A stretch of 64,000 nt of DNA, taken from contig CATNEN010000034.1 of NCBI GenBank assembly GCA_950097015.1, forward strand, positions 1,006,501-1,070,500, read 5' to 3'. Both the position numbers and the translations under genes were made by a program. A model generated the notes under the pieces. It searched no databases. It was given only the letters and a program-made list of their open reading frames with translations, and was not told where the DNA came from. The stretch comes from Macrostomum hystrix. Lineage: Eukaryota; Platyhelminthes; Macrostomidae. Shown here piece after piece: positions 54,116 to 64,000 of this stretch (the first letter of the stretch is position 1; each line of letters starts with the position of its first letter).

Positions 54116-55870
54116 GAAAGCAGTTGCTCAACTGCGGTAGGCAAGGAGTGTGGAGGAAAACGGTGACAGGATTGCAATGGCGTCTGCATTAACTGCAAGA
54201 ACTTGAAAGTTGCATTTTTGGTCTATTTGGTGCATTCTCAATAATGGCCTTTTCATGCTCAGAGATTGCTGCCATAGCACCCCTGAGCTATCTCAATTCG
54301 CATGATTGTGTGCGCACGGACATAGGCCGAAGATTGCGGTGAGAGTGATGGCAACTGATTTCGATGAGGCTCGGATGAGACTTGGGCTTAAAAATGGGGT
54401 CTTCGGTTTCGATTCTGCTAAAAAAATCTTCGGGAAATTCTCCCATCCCCCTTGCCTCTCTGGCCCCCAGCTAGGCCGATAATCTGTGAGCGATGCCCCC
54501 TCCAAATCTCTAAGCTGTGCTGGGGGGTCGGCCACCGCAGCTCAGGATCGGGTCTGGCCTAATAATAGCCACAAGGCTGATCTGCTCAAGGCCCGCTTCT
54601 CTGCCATGGATTTGAGCATTAAGCCGGGATTGGGAAATCGCCTTTCCTGCGTGTGTGTTTGTGTGAGTGTGTTTGGGCATTCCTTCGCCATCTATTTGAA
54701 GGATTTCGCAGGTAAAAAAGGGTTCTCATACGCATATAAATATAGTGTGCTCAAACCGGATAGCCGTGGGACTGCGTCATCATCCCCCATGCATCCTCTC
54801 TACCTCACCTTTGTGCTCAAACTTTTCTATCGGAACTTTTTTCTCCTCTACTTTTTAAAAGACATTTTCACCTGCTCGCGTTTGAAAGAAAATGAAAACC
54901 GCCAACCTTGCCGAGTTCCGAGCCGAATTACTTGATTCTTTGACATTACAAGCTTGAGAACACGGAGTCGATACTGACCTCTCGATGGGATTATCTTGGC
55001 AATTAGCCGAGTCAATGGAAGCTTTTTATGCTTCAAAAATGAGAATTGAACGCGCCTTTGTGACTTTCGTGTCAGCTATTCACCGCTTCTTTCGATTAGT
55101 TATTTTAGCCGGTTATTTTAAATTTGTAGAACTCTCCAGGACTTATTGGCAACTTTTAAATAATTTAAAGAACCGGCCGGCGTCTTTCGATTTCTTAGAA
55201 GCACGACTTTTTATAATCGTTATTTCTAAGAACTCTTGTTTCCTAGAAACTTTTTTAAATCTGTAGTTCTAAGAATTCGTATTTCTTAGATGCATGGTTT
55301 ATAACATTGCGATTTCAAATAATAAATTAAGATTCAATAAAGAAACTATTTAAACAACTGGGATTTCTGAGAATCGGACTTTTAAAGATCCGGAATTTCA
55401 AGGAATAAATGTTTTTAATAAACGAGATAAAAAACCTGATCTTAAATAATATGGATTTAAAAAAATTAGACTTCAAAGAATAGGGATTTCAAAGAATCGT
55501 GATTTCAAAGAACAATGGTTTCGAAGAATCGGGTTCATAATCAATCCCCACTATGATACGAACTATCGAGTTATTATAGACCCGGGACACAGAAGTACAA
55601 AAAAACATGAGCAAAGCTTATGCTGTGAAATGCTCATTTGTAATGAGTATTGTATGAAATTTCTCCTATTTAAATCTTCACGATTTCAGTCTAATGCTCT
55701 GGTCAAAACTCTAAGTTCCGCTAGAGGCACCGCCTGATGATGAATAACAATAACACTGGAGTGAGGGAGCCGAAGGCTAGCGAGAACCTCGGACCAATGG
55801 GACTGCCTTTTGCTATTCATTTTACTCCTTACCATTTGCACTTTCAATGAAAATGCGAGACGCAATAATT
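54116..55870. other. Non-coding stretch with scattered short repeats
   Basis: Between about 55180 and 55540 the words ATTTCAAAGAAT and TTTCTTAGA recur irregularly, suggesting a decayed tandem repeat. A 149-codon plus frame at 54486-54935 lacks recognisable motifs and is not called. Confidence 0.4.
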
Positions 55871-55879
55871 GTCGTTTGC

Positions 55880-56910
55880 AACGGGTTCGGGATGCGGTTG
55901 CTATGGGTCTGGGATGCGGTTGCTATGGGTCTGGGATGCGGTTGCTATGGGTCTGGGATGCGGTTGCTATGGGTTTCGGATGCGGTTGCTATGGGTTCGG
56001 GATGCGGTTGCTATTGGTCTGGGATGCGTTTGCTATGGGTCTGGGATCCGGTTGCTATGGGTCTGGGATGCGTTTGCTAATGGGTCTGGGATGCGGTTGC
56101 TATGGGTCTGGGATGCGCTTGCTATGGGTCTGGGATGCGTTTGCTAATGGGTCTGGGATGCGTTTGCTATGGGTCTTCGATGCGGTTGCTATGGGTATGG
56201 GATGCGTTTGCTATGGGTCTGGGATGCGGTTGCTATGTGTCTGGGATGCGGTTTCTATGGGTATCGGATGCGGTTGCTATGTGTCTGGGATGCGTTTGCT
56301 ATGGGTCTGGGATGCGTTTGCTAATGGGTATCGGATGCGGTTGCTATGTGTCTGGGATGCGTTTGCTATGGGTCTGGGATGCGGTTGCTATGGGTCTGGG
56401 ATGCGTTTGCTATGGGTCTGGGATGCGGTTGCTATGGGTCTGGGATGCGTTTGCTATGGGTCTGGGATGCGGTTGCTATGTGTCTGGGAAGCGGTTGCTA
56501 TGGGTCTGGGATGCGGTTGCTATGGGTCTGGGATGCGGTTGCTATGGGTCTGGGATGCGTTTGCTATGGGTCTGGGATGCGTTTGCTATGGGTCTGGGAT
56601 GCGGTTGCTATGGGTCTGGGATGCGTTTGCTATGGGTCTGGGATGCGGTTGCTATGTGTCTGGGATGCGGTTGCTATGGGTCTGGGATGCGGTTGCTATG
56701 GGTCTGGGATGCGTTTGCTATGGGTCTGGGATGCGTTTGCTATGGGTCTGGGATGCGTTTGCCATGTGTCTGGGATGCGGTTTCTATGGGTTTCGGATGC
56801 GGTTGCTATGGGTTTGGGATGCGGTTGCTATGGGTTTGGGATGCGGTTGCTATGGGTTTGGGATGCGGTTGCTATGGGTTTGGGATGCGGTTGCTATGGG
56901 TCTTGGGTAT
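55880..56910. repeat. 22-bp minisatellite, about 46 copies
   Basis: The unit core is GGTTGCTATGGGTCTGGGAT plus GC, with GTTTGC, TATGTGTC and TTTCGG variants. Because the period is not a multiple of three, all three plus frames stay open for hundreds of codons. These are not genes. Confidence 0.95.
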
Positions 56911-56929
56911 CGCTAAATGCAAAAAAATC

Positions 56930-59140
56930 GGTATTTAATCAGTTGTTTTAAAGAGCGGGCATTCAGTAGAAGGGAATAGGCCATCTTGGATCACTATTTT
57001 TAGCCGCTGTAAAATCAGCTGGGCCCATTGCAGGGTTCAAGGCAGGTCCTGTATGTGTGTGCCTTATTTCTTGTCCAGACATGGACAACCGGCCAGATGT
57101 TAAACCAATGGATTGTCTATTGATTTTCCACTTCTTTTAGCATTAAAACTCTCCCAATGGTCTTGGATCCCTAACAGCATTTTCTACTTCGATTTCCCCC
57201 TGCATCAAATCGGCCATCCGCAATAAGTGGTACGGGAACTTTCCAGGAATACGAAATGCGGATAGCATTTCAACCTAGCCTTTTTAGCTACTTTTTCGGC
57301 TTTTGCGAGCAAAAACATTTAGGTGATAGAAAAAATCTAATCAAGCGAGGCTATGAAGCAAATTTATTTTTCATCGACAACTATTAAAAATGTAAAATAG
57401 ATGCAGCCACTGTGTACGACGGTGCAGACTCTGCAATCAATGATTAGAGAAAAATTGAGCCATGAAAAAGAATAATAAACACGTAGAAGACTTCTAAAAC
57501 GATTTTATTCTTAGTATATTCGAGTATAAATTATCTAGCTAATCGCTTATCGACTATGCGTTAGACAAACGACAAGTTCTTCAATAGTCAAGATTTATGG
57601 CATCTCTAGGTTGGATTTCTTGTGTTTTTTTATTTCTAGTGAATAGTAAGCTGGGTAGGTTTATAATCGTTAGACTTGGCGATCCCGTTGCTTCAACTGG
57701 CAACTAGCAACTCAGCGAAACCAGGAAACTAATGCCCTAACTATGAATTACCAAATTAATACACATTGTTGATGAGCTCGGTGAAAATGACCAAATATGA
57801 CAGTTAAAACAAAAAAAGCAACGAGAGACCTTAATGGACGATTGGAATAGACATAGATAGACTGTTATTATGAAGGCTTGAAAATATTAATCGCAGTAGG
57901 GCTGTCGGAACTGGCACATCATTTGGTGACACTAGACCCGCTGCCAGCGAGGAGGCAATTCTGCCCATTCCGCTGACTCCTGAGCACACCCTTGATGTGA
58001 GAGTAACCGCTCCTCAACTCACCCACCCCCTGATAATGGGGCCCACTTTGAGACTTTGCAATATTCAGACAGGGACAGAAGGAAGATTTCATCAATGCTT
58101 GCTTTGATTAACAGTAGGACTACCAAGCCATTTTGCCGCCCGTTTTTATACCAAGCCCCCCCGCTGAAAATGTTTTGCCAGCGCCGGAATGCTTTGGGGG
58201 TGACTGATTGGTTGACAGACTAGTCGAGGGTGTCCTGTGGTTGAGCTGCGCCTAATAGTTAGGCTTGAACAGTGAAATTGGAGAAATTCGCGTCAGGGTG
58301 TCCATAGTGGCCTAGTTCCACCTGTTGTAGCTCTTGAAGGTCTAGATAGATAAGAGAGATAGATCTAGATAAAGGTCGGTGACCGCCGAAGTCGGAGATG
58401 ATGCAAGCACATTCGGGTGACATGCTGATAAAGTTTGAAGGTCTGGAAAGGCCGCACTGAGGCGCAGTGCAAATTCGTGTATAGGGGTGTATGAAATACA
58501 CTAGCTCTTATGGGAAAAATCGGACCTTCGGCCAGAAACATTGAATATCTCGACGGTCTGAAGAGCTGGCGACTTGTTTCTTGTTTCAGAAGATGCGCAA
58601 CAAAAAGTTGGCCCGTGTTCTTGAGTTTCGTGTGCTTGCATTGTTCCGTTCGGGTGCAGCAAAAAAATTGTCCCCCCCTTGGTAGTTCTACTGTTAATCG
58701 TACAACGAGAACGCTAGTATAGGATGCATCGATGAATCCGCACATATAGATTAGTTCGGATGAAAAGCGATACATTTGCGGCCAATGATACGAAATGAAA
58801 GTTTAATTAGGTGCAACAACTAACAAAAAAAGAACTATTGAGAACGAAGAAAGCCTAATAAGTTAGATTAAATAAATTTTCGACAGCAGTTTTTACTTTG
58901 TTGAAATTTAAGCATTTTTAATACCCACCAATTAAGCTAAAGCCTATTTTAATGGAAAAAATCTTACTTTCATCTTCATTTCCTCCGAAGGAGGTGGTGT
59001 TTCACCCGATTCCTCACGAGGTCAATGTGTCCTCTCTGCTCCTATGGGTCTATGATTAGGCTCACTACTGTTTACTAGCAATCTATCAATGTTTCCTATG
59101 CAGCAATTGGGTCACTAAGATTCTGTTAAGTTCGAGAATT
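56930..59140. other. Intergenic region with one SINE copy
   Basis: No gene is recognised. A SINE 3' fragment lies at 57905-57998. The small frames near 58259-58775 show no conserved features. Confidence 0.4.
57905..57998 (-). mobile_element. SINE 3' fragment, minus strand
   Basis: Read on the minus strand, CAGGAGTCAGCGGAATGGGC, then GAATTGCCTCCTCGCTGG and GTGTCACCAAATGATGTGCC match the 50.2-50.33 kb copy closely. Flanks differ, so this is a dispersed family. Confidence 0.75.
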
Positions 59141-59210
59141 TCAGCCGTTAGCGACAGACGTGAATGACGTCCTGGTTACCCGCCCTCCCGCAATTTCGCC
59201 GCTGTGGCTG

Positions 59211-60404
59211 TCAGCTTGCAGCAGGAGAAGCCAGCAGGCCTCTTCGAGTCTCCTGCAGCTCCACGGCTGCGCCGGCAGCGCCAGCCGCTCTGCGCCCGGC
59301 TCCGGTTGTTTGTCGACGCCTCCAGACACGCCACGACGGCAGGCGGCCCAGCAGGGCCTTCAAATCGGCCATGAACAGCGAGGAGGTGAAGCTGAAGATG
59401 AAGAAGTGAATCAGGTGGTTAAGGCGCCCGAGGATCTGGCAGACAAGATCGATGCGGCTGCACATTAGCGAGTCGTAGCGGTCGAAGCAGCGGTCAGCGA
59501 AGGCGTGAAACCAGACCACAATGGGCGCCGTGAACAGCAGGTGGCTCACGGCCATGGCGAACACAGTGGCGAAGATTTTGTTCGACGCCTGACGCCCTCC
59601 GCCTCCTCCGCCGCCGCCGCCGCCGCCGTCAGCGCTGCCACCGCCACCACGGCTGCTCCGCGTGGTGGCTGCGGCTAGGCTGCGTCTCTGCCGTCCGAGT
59701 CTAACCAGGATGACGGCGTTGAGAGCCACAATTAGCGCAAACGGCAGGTAGCTGTACACGATGGAGTCCACAATGTTGAACACCGTGCGCAGTTTGCTGA
59801 ACTCCGGGCGCTCCCCGCAGGTCTCCGGCTCCACTATGAACAGCAGCGGCAGGTCGCACACGGCTAGCAGCAGAGCGGCTCCAATCAGCGCCGCGGCGCC
59901 GTTTCTCACCTGGCAGACCGACTTCATGCTGAATGGCCAGCAGACGCAAACTAGACGCTCGACGCACAGCAGGCAGATAATCCACACGGATGTATTGCTA
60001 AGCCAGGTGTAGAAGAATAGGGGCCAGCTGCAGTTTAGGAGTTTCCTGGGGTCCCGACAGGTGACGGTGATCACCAGGTGGCGCAAGCAGCCCTGCACCA
60101 GCACCAGTGTGTCAACCGCACACAGCACAGTCAGGAACAGGGCAGTGGAGCCGTGGGAACCCTTGATCCGCCTGTACCATAGCAGCATGGAGACCAGGTC
60201 GCCGGGCACTCCGACAAGCAGGAACAGCACGGAGTAGATGAGCAGCAGGTAGCGGGTGAGCGGGTCGTCGCCAGCCGCTTCAATGCTAACAAAGTAATTG
60301 CTGCTATCATTCAGCCAGCTGCAGTTGGGCAGGCCGCCTAGCAGTGACGATGACATGAGCGAGTCTGAGCTGCTACTATCAACTTGTGAGCAAGTGGCAC
60401 TCAT
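59211..60404 (-). CDS. Class A (rhodopsin-type) G-protein-coupled receptor
   Basis: A seven-helix plasma-membrane receptor, 397 residues from the ATG at 60404, single coding exon. The frame is open upstream to 60578, but that extension is basic and follows no signal. AGGCAG immediately precedes the chosen ATG and could be an acceptor. The N-terminus has the NCS and NDS glycosylation sequons. TM1 is LLLIYSVLFLLVGVPGDLVS, with Asp where class A receptors have Asn. TM3 ends CVERLVCVCWP, an ERL in place of DRY. Cys in the first and second extracellular loops can pair. The third cytosolic loop has a 12-Gly run. TM6 lacks CWxP, and TM7 has NHLIHFFIFSF in place of NPxxY. The ligand is unknown; a peptide receptor is plausible but not shown. 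Confidence 0.85.
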   Translation of the reverse strand: MSATCSQVDSSSSDSLMSSSLLGGLPNCSWLNDSSNYFVSIEAAGDDPLTRYLLLIYSVLFLLVGVPGDLVSMLLWYRRIKGSHGSTALFLTVLCAVDTLVLVQGCLRHLVITVTCRDPRKLLNCSWPLFFYTWLSNTSVWIICLLCVERLVCVCWPFSMKSVCQVRNGAAALIGAALLLAVCDLPLLFIVEPETCGERPEFSKLRTVFNIVDSIVYSYLPFALIVALNAVILVRLGRQRRSLAAATTRSSRGGGGSADGGGGGGGGGGGRQASNKIFATVFAMAVSHLLFTAPIVVWFHAFADRCFDRYDSLMCSRIDLVCQILGRLNHLIHFFIFSFTSSLFMADLKALLGRLPSWRVWRRRQTTGAGRRAAGAAGAAVELQETRRGLLASPAAS

Positions 60405-60990
60405 CTGCCTTCTCTCTCCTTCAGGCTTCAGGCGTCGGGTCTGCTTCTGAAATGCTTTAATAATCCCTGCGAGCGCGCGGGATCGAGAGCTTCTGATTGG
60501 CTGGGTTCGGCTTTCAGCCACCCCCTGAAGATACGACCGCCAGATCCGAGGTTCCTTTCTTATGCTTTTCCTTTTCAAGTGATTTTCTGGCTCGCTTCCA
60601 GCCCCAGTGGGCTCGTTGGGCTGCAGTTCCTTGTCTGGTGCGGCCGGTCTGTTCCGGTCTAGTTCCCGGCCTCAGAAATGACAGCTCTCTGTAAGAACTC
60701 GTGCGCCCCCCCAGCCCTGCTTCATTTCCCAGCTCGCCTAGGCTGAGTGAATTGATGACCCTGTCTCCGGACCCATCCCCCATTCATAGTTTTCATTTTA
60801 TTTCTCAGGAGTTCAAATCAAATTTGACAAGTTCGTTTAGGTCCCATTCAACATTGCCTGTTAGCTGCATGGCCTTATCATTTTATTGGCGATCTGGCCA
60901 TGAGGAGACTTGGAACAGAAATTTATTATCTTGTCTAAACTGAAACCCCGAGTCTTCTTGGTTATTTGGGAGCTGGCTAAGACTTTCAAC
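60405..60990. other. Upstream region of the GPCR
   Basis: Should contain the GPCR promoter or 5' UTR. No other gene is recognised. The small frames on both strands are low complexity. Confidence 0.4.
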
Positions 60991-60991
60991 T

Positions 60992-63745
60992 AGGTAACTA
61001 GGCAAATAGCATCTTTGGTAACTAGGCAAATAGCATCTTTGGTAACTAGGCAAATAGCATCCTTGGTAACTAGGCAAATGGCATCTTTGGTAACTAGGCA
61101 AATGGCATCTTTGGTAACTAGGCAAATGGCATCTTTGGTAACTAGGCAAATGGCATCTTTGGTAACTAGGCAAATGGCATCTTTGGTAACTAGGCAAATA
61201 GCATCTTTGGTAACTAGGCAAATAGCATCCTTGGTAACTAGGCAAATAGCATCTTTGGTAACTAGGCAAATGGCATCTTTGGTAACTAGGCAAATGGCAT
61301 CTTTGGTAACTAGGCAAATGGCATCTTTGGTAACTAGGCAAATGGCATCTTTGGTAACTAGGCAAATGGCATCTTTGGAAACTAGGTAAATGGCATCTTT
61401 GGTAACTAGGCAAATGGCATCTTTGGTAACTAGGCAAATGGCATCTTTGGTAACTAGGCAAATGGCATCTTTGGTAACTAGGCAAATGGCATCTTTGGTA
61501 ACTAGGCAAATGGCATCTTTGGTAACTAGGCAAATGGCATCTTTGGTAACTAGGCAAATGGCATCTTTGGAAACTAGGTAAATGGCATCTTTGGTAACTA
61601 GGCAAATGGCATCTTTGGAAACTAGGCAAATGGCATCTTTGGAAACTAGGCAAATGGCATCTTTGGAAACTAGGCAAATGGTATATTTGGTAGCTAGGCA
61701 AATGGCATCTTTGGAAACTAGGCAAATGGCATCTTTGGTAACTAGGCAAATAGCATCTTTGGTAACTAGGCAAATGGCATCTTTGGTAACTAGGTAAATG
61801 GCATCTTTGGTAACTAGGCAAATGGCATCTTTGGTAACTAGGCAAATGGCATCTTTGGTAACTAGGCAAATGGCATCTTTGGTAACTAGGCAAATGGCAT
61901 CTTTGGTAACTAGGCAAATGGCATCTTTGGTAACTAGGTAAATGGCATCTTTGGTAACTAGGCAAATGGCATCTTTGGAAACTAGGCAAATGGCATCTTT
62001 GGAAACTAGGCAAATGGCATCTTTGGAAACTAGGCAAATGGTATATTTGGTAGCTAGGCAAATGGCATCTTTGGAAACTAGGCAAATGGCATCTTTGGTA
62101 ACTAGGCAAATGGCATCTTTGGTAACTAGGCAAATGGCATCTTTGGTAACTAGGCAAATAGCATCTTTGGTAACTAGGCAAATAGCATCCTTGGTAACTA
62201 GGCAAATAGCATCTTTGGTAACTAGGCAAATGGCATCTTTGGTAACTAGGCAAATGGCATCTTTGGTAACTAGGCAAATGGCATCTTTGGTAACTAGGCA
62301 AATGGCATCTTTGGTAACTAGGCAAATGGCATCTTTGGAAACTAGGTAAATGGCATCTTTGGTAACTAGGCAAATGGCATCTTTGGTAACTAGGCAAATG
62401 GCATCTTTGGTAACTAGGCAAATGGCATCTTTGGTAACTAGGCAAATGGCATCTTTGGTAACTAGGCAAATGGCATCTTTGGTAACTAGGCAAATGGCAT
62501 CTTTGGTAACTAGGCAAATGGCATCTTTGGAAACTAGGTAAATGGCATCTTTGGTAACTAGGCAAATGGCATCTTTGGAAACTAGGCAAATGGCATCTTT
62601 GGAAACTAGGCAAATGGCATCTTTGGAAACTAGGCAAATGGTATATTTGGTAGCTAGGCAAATGGCATCTTTGGAAACTAGGCAAATGGCATCTTTGGTA
62701 ACTAGGCAAATAGCATCTTTGGTAACTAGGCAAATGGCATCTTTGGTAACTAGGTAAATGGTATCCTTGTTAACCAACTAGGCAAATGGCATCTTTGGTA
62801 ACTAGGTAAATGGTATCCTTGTTAACCAACTAGGCAAATGGCATCTTTGGTAACTAGGCAAATGGCATCTTTGGTAACTAGGCAAATGGCATCTTTGGTA
62901 ACTAGGTAAATGGCATCTTTGGTAACTAGGCAAATGGCATCTTTGGAAACTAGGCAAATGGCATCTTTGGAAACTAGGCAAATGGCATCTTTGGAAACTA
63001 GGCAAATGGTATATTTGGTAGCTAGGCAAATGGCATCTTTGGAAACTAGGCAAATGGCATCTTTGGTAACTAGGCAAATGGCATCTTTGGTAACTAGGCA
63101 AATGGCATCTTTGGAAACTAGGCAAATGGCATCTTTGGAAACTAGGCAAATGGCATCTTTGGAAACTAGGCAAATGGTATATTTGGTAGCTAGGCAAATG
63201 GCATCTTTGGAAACTAGGCAAATGGCATCTTTGGTAACTAGGCAAATGAATTCTTTGGAAACTAGGCAAATGGTATATTTGGTAGCTAGGCAAATGGCAT
63301 CTTTGGTAACTAGGCAAATGAATTCTTTGGAAACTAGGCAAATGGTATATTTGGTAGCTAGGCAAATGGCATCTTTGGAAACTAGGCAAATGGCATCTTT
63401 GGTAACTAGGCAAATGAATTCTTTGGAAACTAGGCAAATGGTATATTTGGTAGCTAGGCAAATGGCATCTTTGGTAACTAGGCAAATGAATTCTTTGGAA
63501 ACTAGGCAAATGGTATATTTGGTAGCTAGGCAAATGGCATCTTTGGTAACTAGGTAAATGGTATCCTTGTTAACCAACTAGGCAAATGGCATCTTTGGTA
63601 ACTAGGTAAATGGTATCCTTGTTAACCAACTAGGCAAATGGCATCTTTGGTAACTAGGTAAATGGTATCCTTGTTAACCAACTAGGTAAATGGTATCCTT
63701 GTTAACCAACTAGGTAAATGGCATCTTTGGTAGCTAGGCAAAATG
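60992..63745. repeat. 24-bp minisatellite, about 114 copies, with a 960-bp higher-order repeat
   Basis: The unit core is AGGCAAATGGCATCTTTGGT plus AACT. Variants are GGAAACT, AAATAGC, ATATTTGGTAGCT, AATTCTTTGG and a spacer-like TTGTTAACCAACT. Marker variants at 61371, 61563 and 61681 recur at 62331, 62523 and 62641, exactly 960 bp (40 units) later. The right end (62.76-63.72 kb) uses different variants. The 500-616 codon minus frames are artefacts. Confidence 0.96.
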
Positions 63746-64000
63746 GCAGCATGATAGTTAGTCAGCATCGTTGCTATAGAAACTATGCAGCTAGATTGGA
63801 TGGAGCGAGGCAGTGGCAGACAGTTTGCTGAGGGATGTTATATCTTTGTCTGAAAGTTTTAATTAGTCATCAAAAGGTATAAAAAATGATAGCAATTAAA
63901 ATAATCATTTCTAGTATGGTACTCAAAAATGTAATTAAAAAATATATTACACGTGAAAGTCGATATCAAGCAACACCAGAATTCATCTAGCACAGTTTGC
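63746..64000. other. Right edge, non-coding
   Basis: AT-rich sequence with no gene or repeat visible before the window ends. Confidence 0.4.

Noticed and set aside
60883..63577. Long frames of LPSYQRCH- and ICLVTKDA-like repeats as repeat proteins
   Set aside because: Both frames come from the same 24-bp array, and a third exists on the other strand. There are no flanking unique domains, signals or splice structure.

Overview
This is nuclear DNA from an invertebrate animal. The evidence is spliced genes with GT/AG introns, nuclear ribosomal protein genes, a MAP-kinase-kinase pair, a class A GPCR, an SLC12 transporter, Ty3/gypsy and LINE retroelements, a Merlin DNA transposon and at least 17 tandem-repeat arrays. 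The code is standard: genes end in TAG or TAA. Several first coding exons begin just after a pyrimidine-rich AG, which would fit spliced-leader trans-splicing. With the very high minisatellite load this would suit a flatworm such as Macrostomum, but the species cannot be proved from the window.

Layout. 1-3.3 kb (minus): a divergent cullin, four exons, C-terminus beyond the left edge. 3.9-9.2 kb (minus): a truncated LINE reverse transcriptase and a frameshifted Ty3/gypsy element. 9.2-12.3 kb: AT-rich intergenic DNA with a large foldback element. 12.3-14.2 kb (plus): a SENP6/7-type SUMO protease. 15.9-18.2 kb (minus) and 24.9-27.3 kb (plus): two MKK3/6-type kinases arranged head to head, separated by a 25-bp minisatellite and a Merlin transposon. 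29.0-29.1 kb: ribosomal protein L39. 31.25-34.4 kb: an SLC12A8-type transporter. 35.5-41.2 kb: two large arrays and two orphan exons. 41.2-44.6 kb: a decayed LINE. 45.6-46.3 kb: mitochondrial ribosomal protein L14. 47.2-58 kb: arrays, SINE copies and little else. 59.2-60.4 kb (minus): a GPCR. 61.0-63.7 kb: a 24-bp array with higher-order structure.

The genes look like unrelated housekeeping and signalling loci, not a co-regulated cluster. The exception is the MKK pair. Both copies carry the catalytic HRD, DFG and APE motifs, so both may act upstream of p38. They share a 152-nt block with two differences inside otherwise diverged coding sequence, the signature of gene conversion.

Other notable signals: a 43-bp satellite whose unit carries an inverted AGGTCA pair, a 54-bp satellite carrying TCAAGGTCA and TGACGTCA motifs, introns repeatedly occupied by minisatellites with acceptor-like units, and clustered TAGGCCTA octamers that in two places look like 6-bp insertions. 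The very long reading frames across arrays are by-products of repeat periods and are not annotated as genes.
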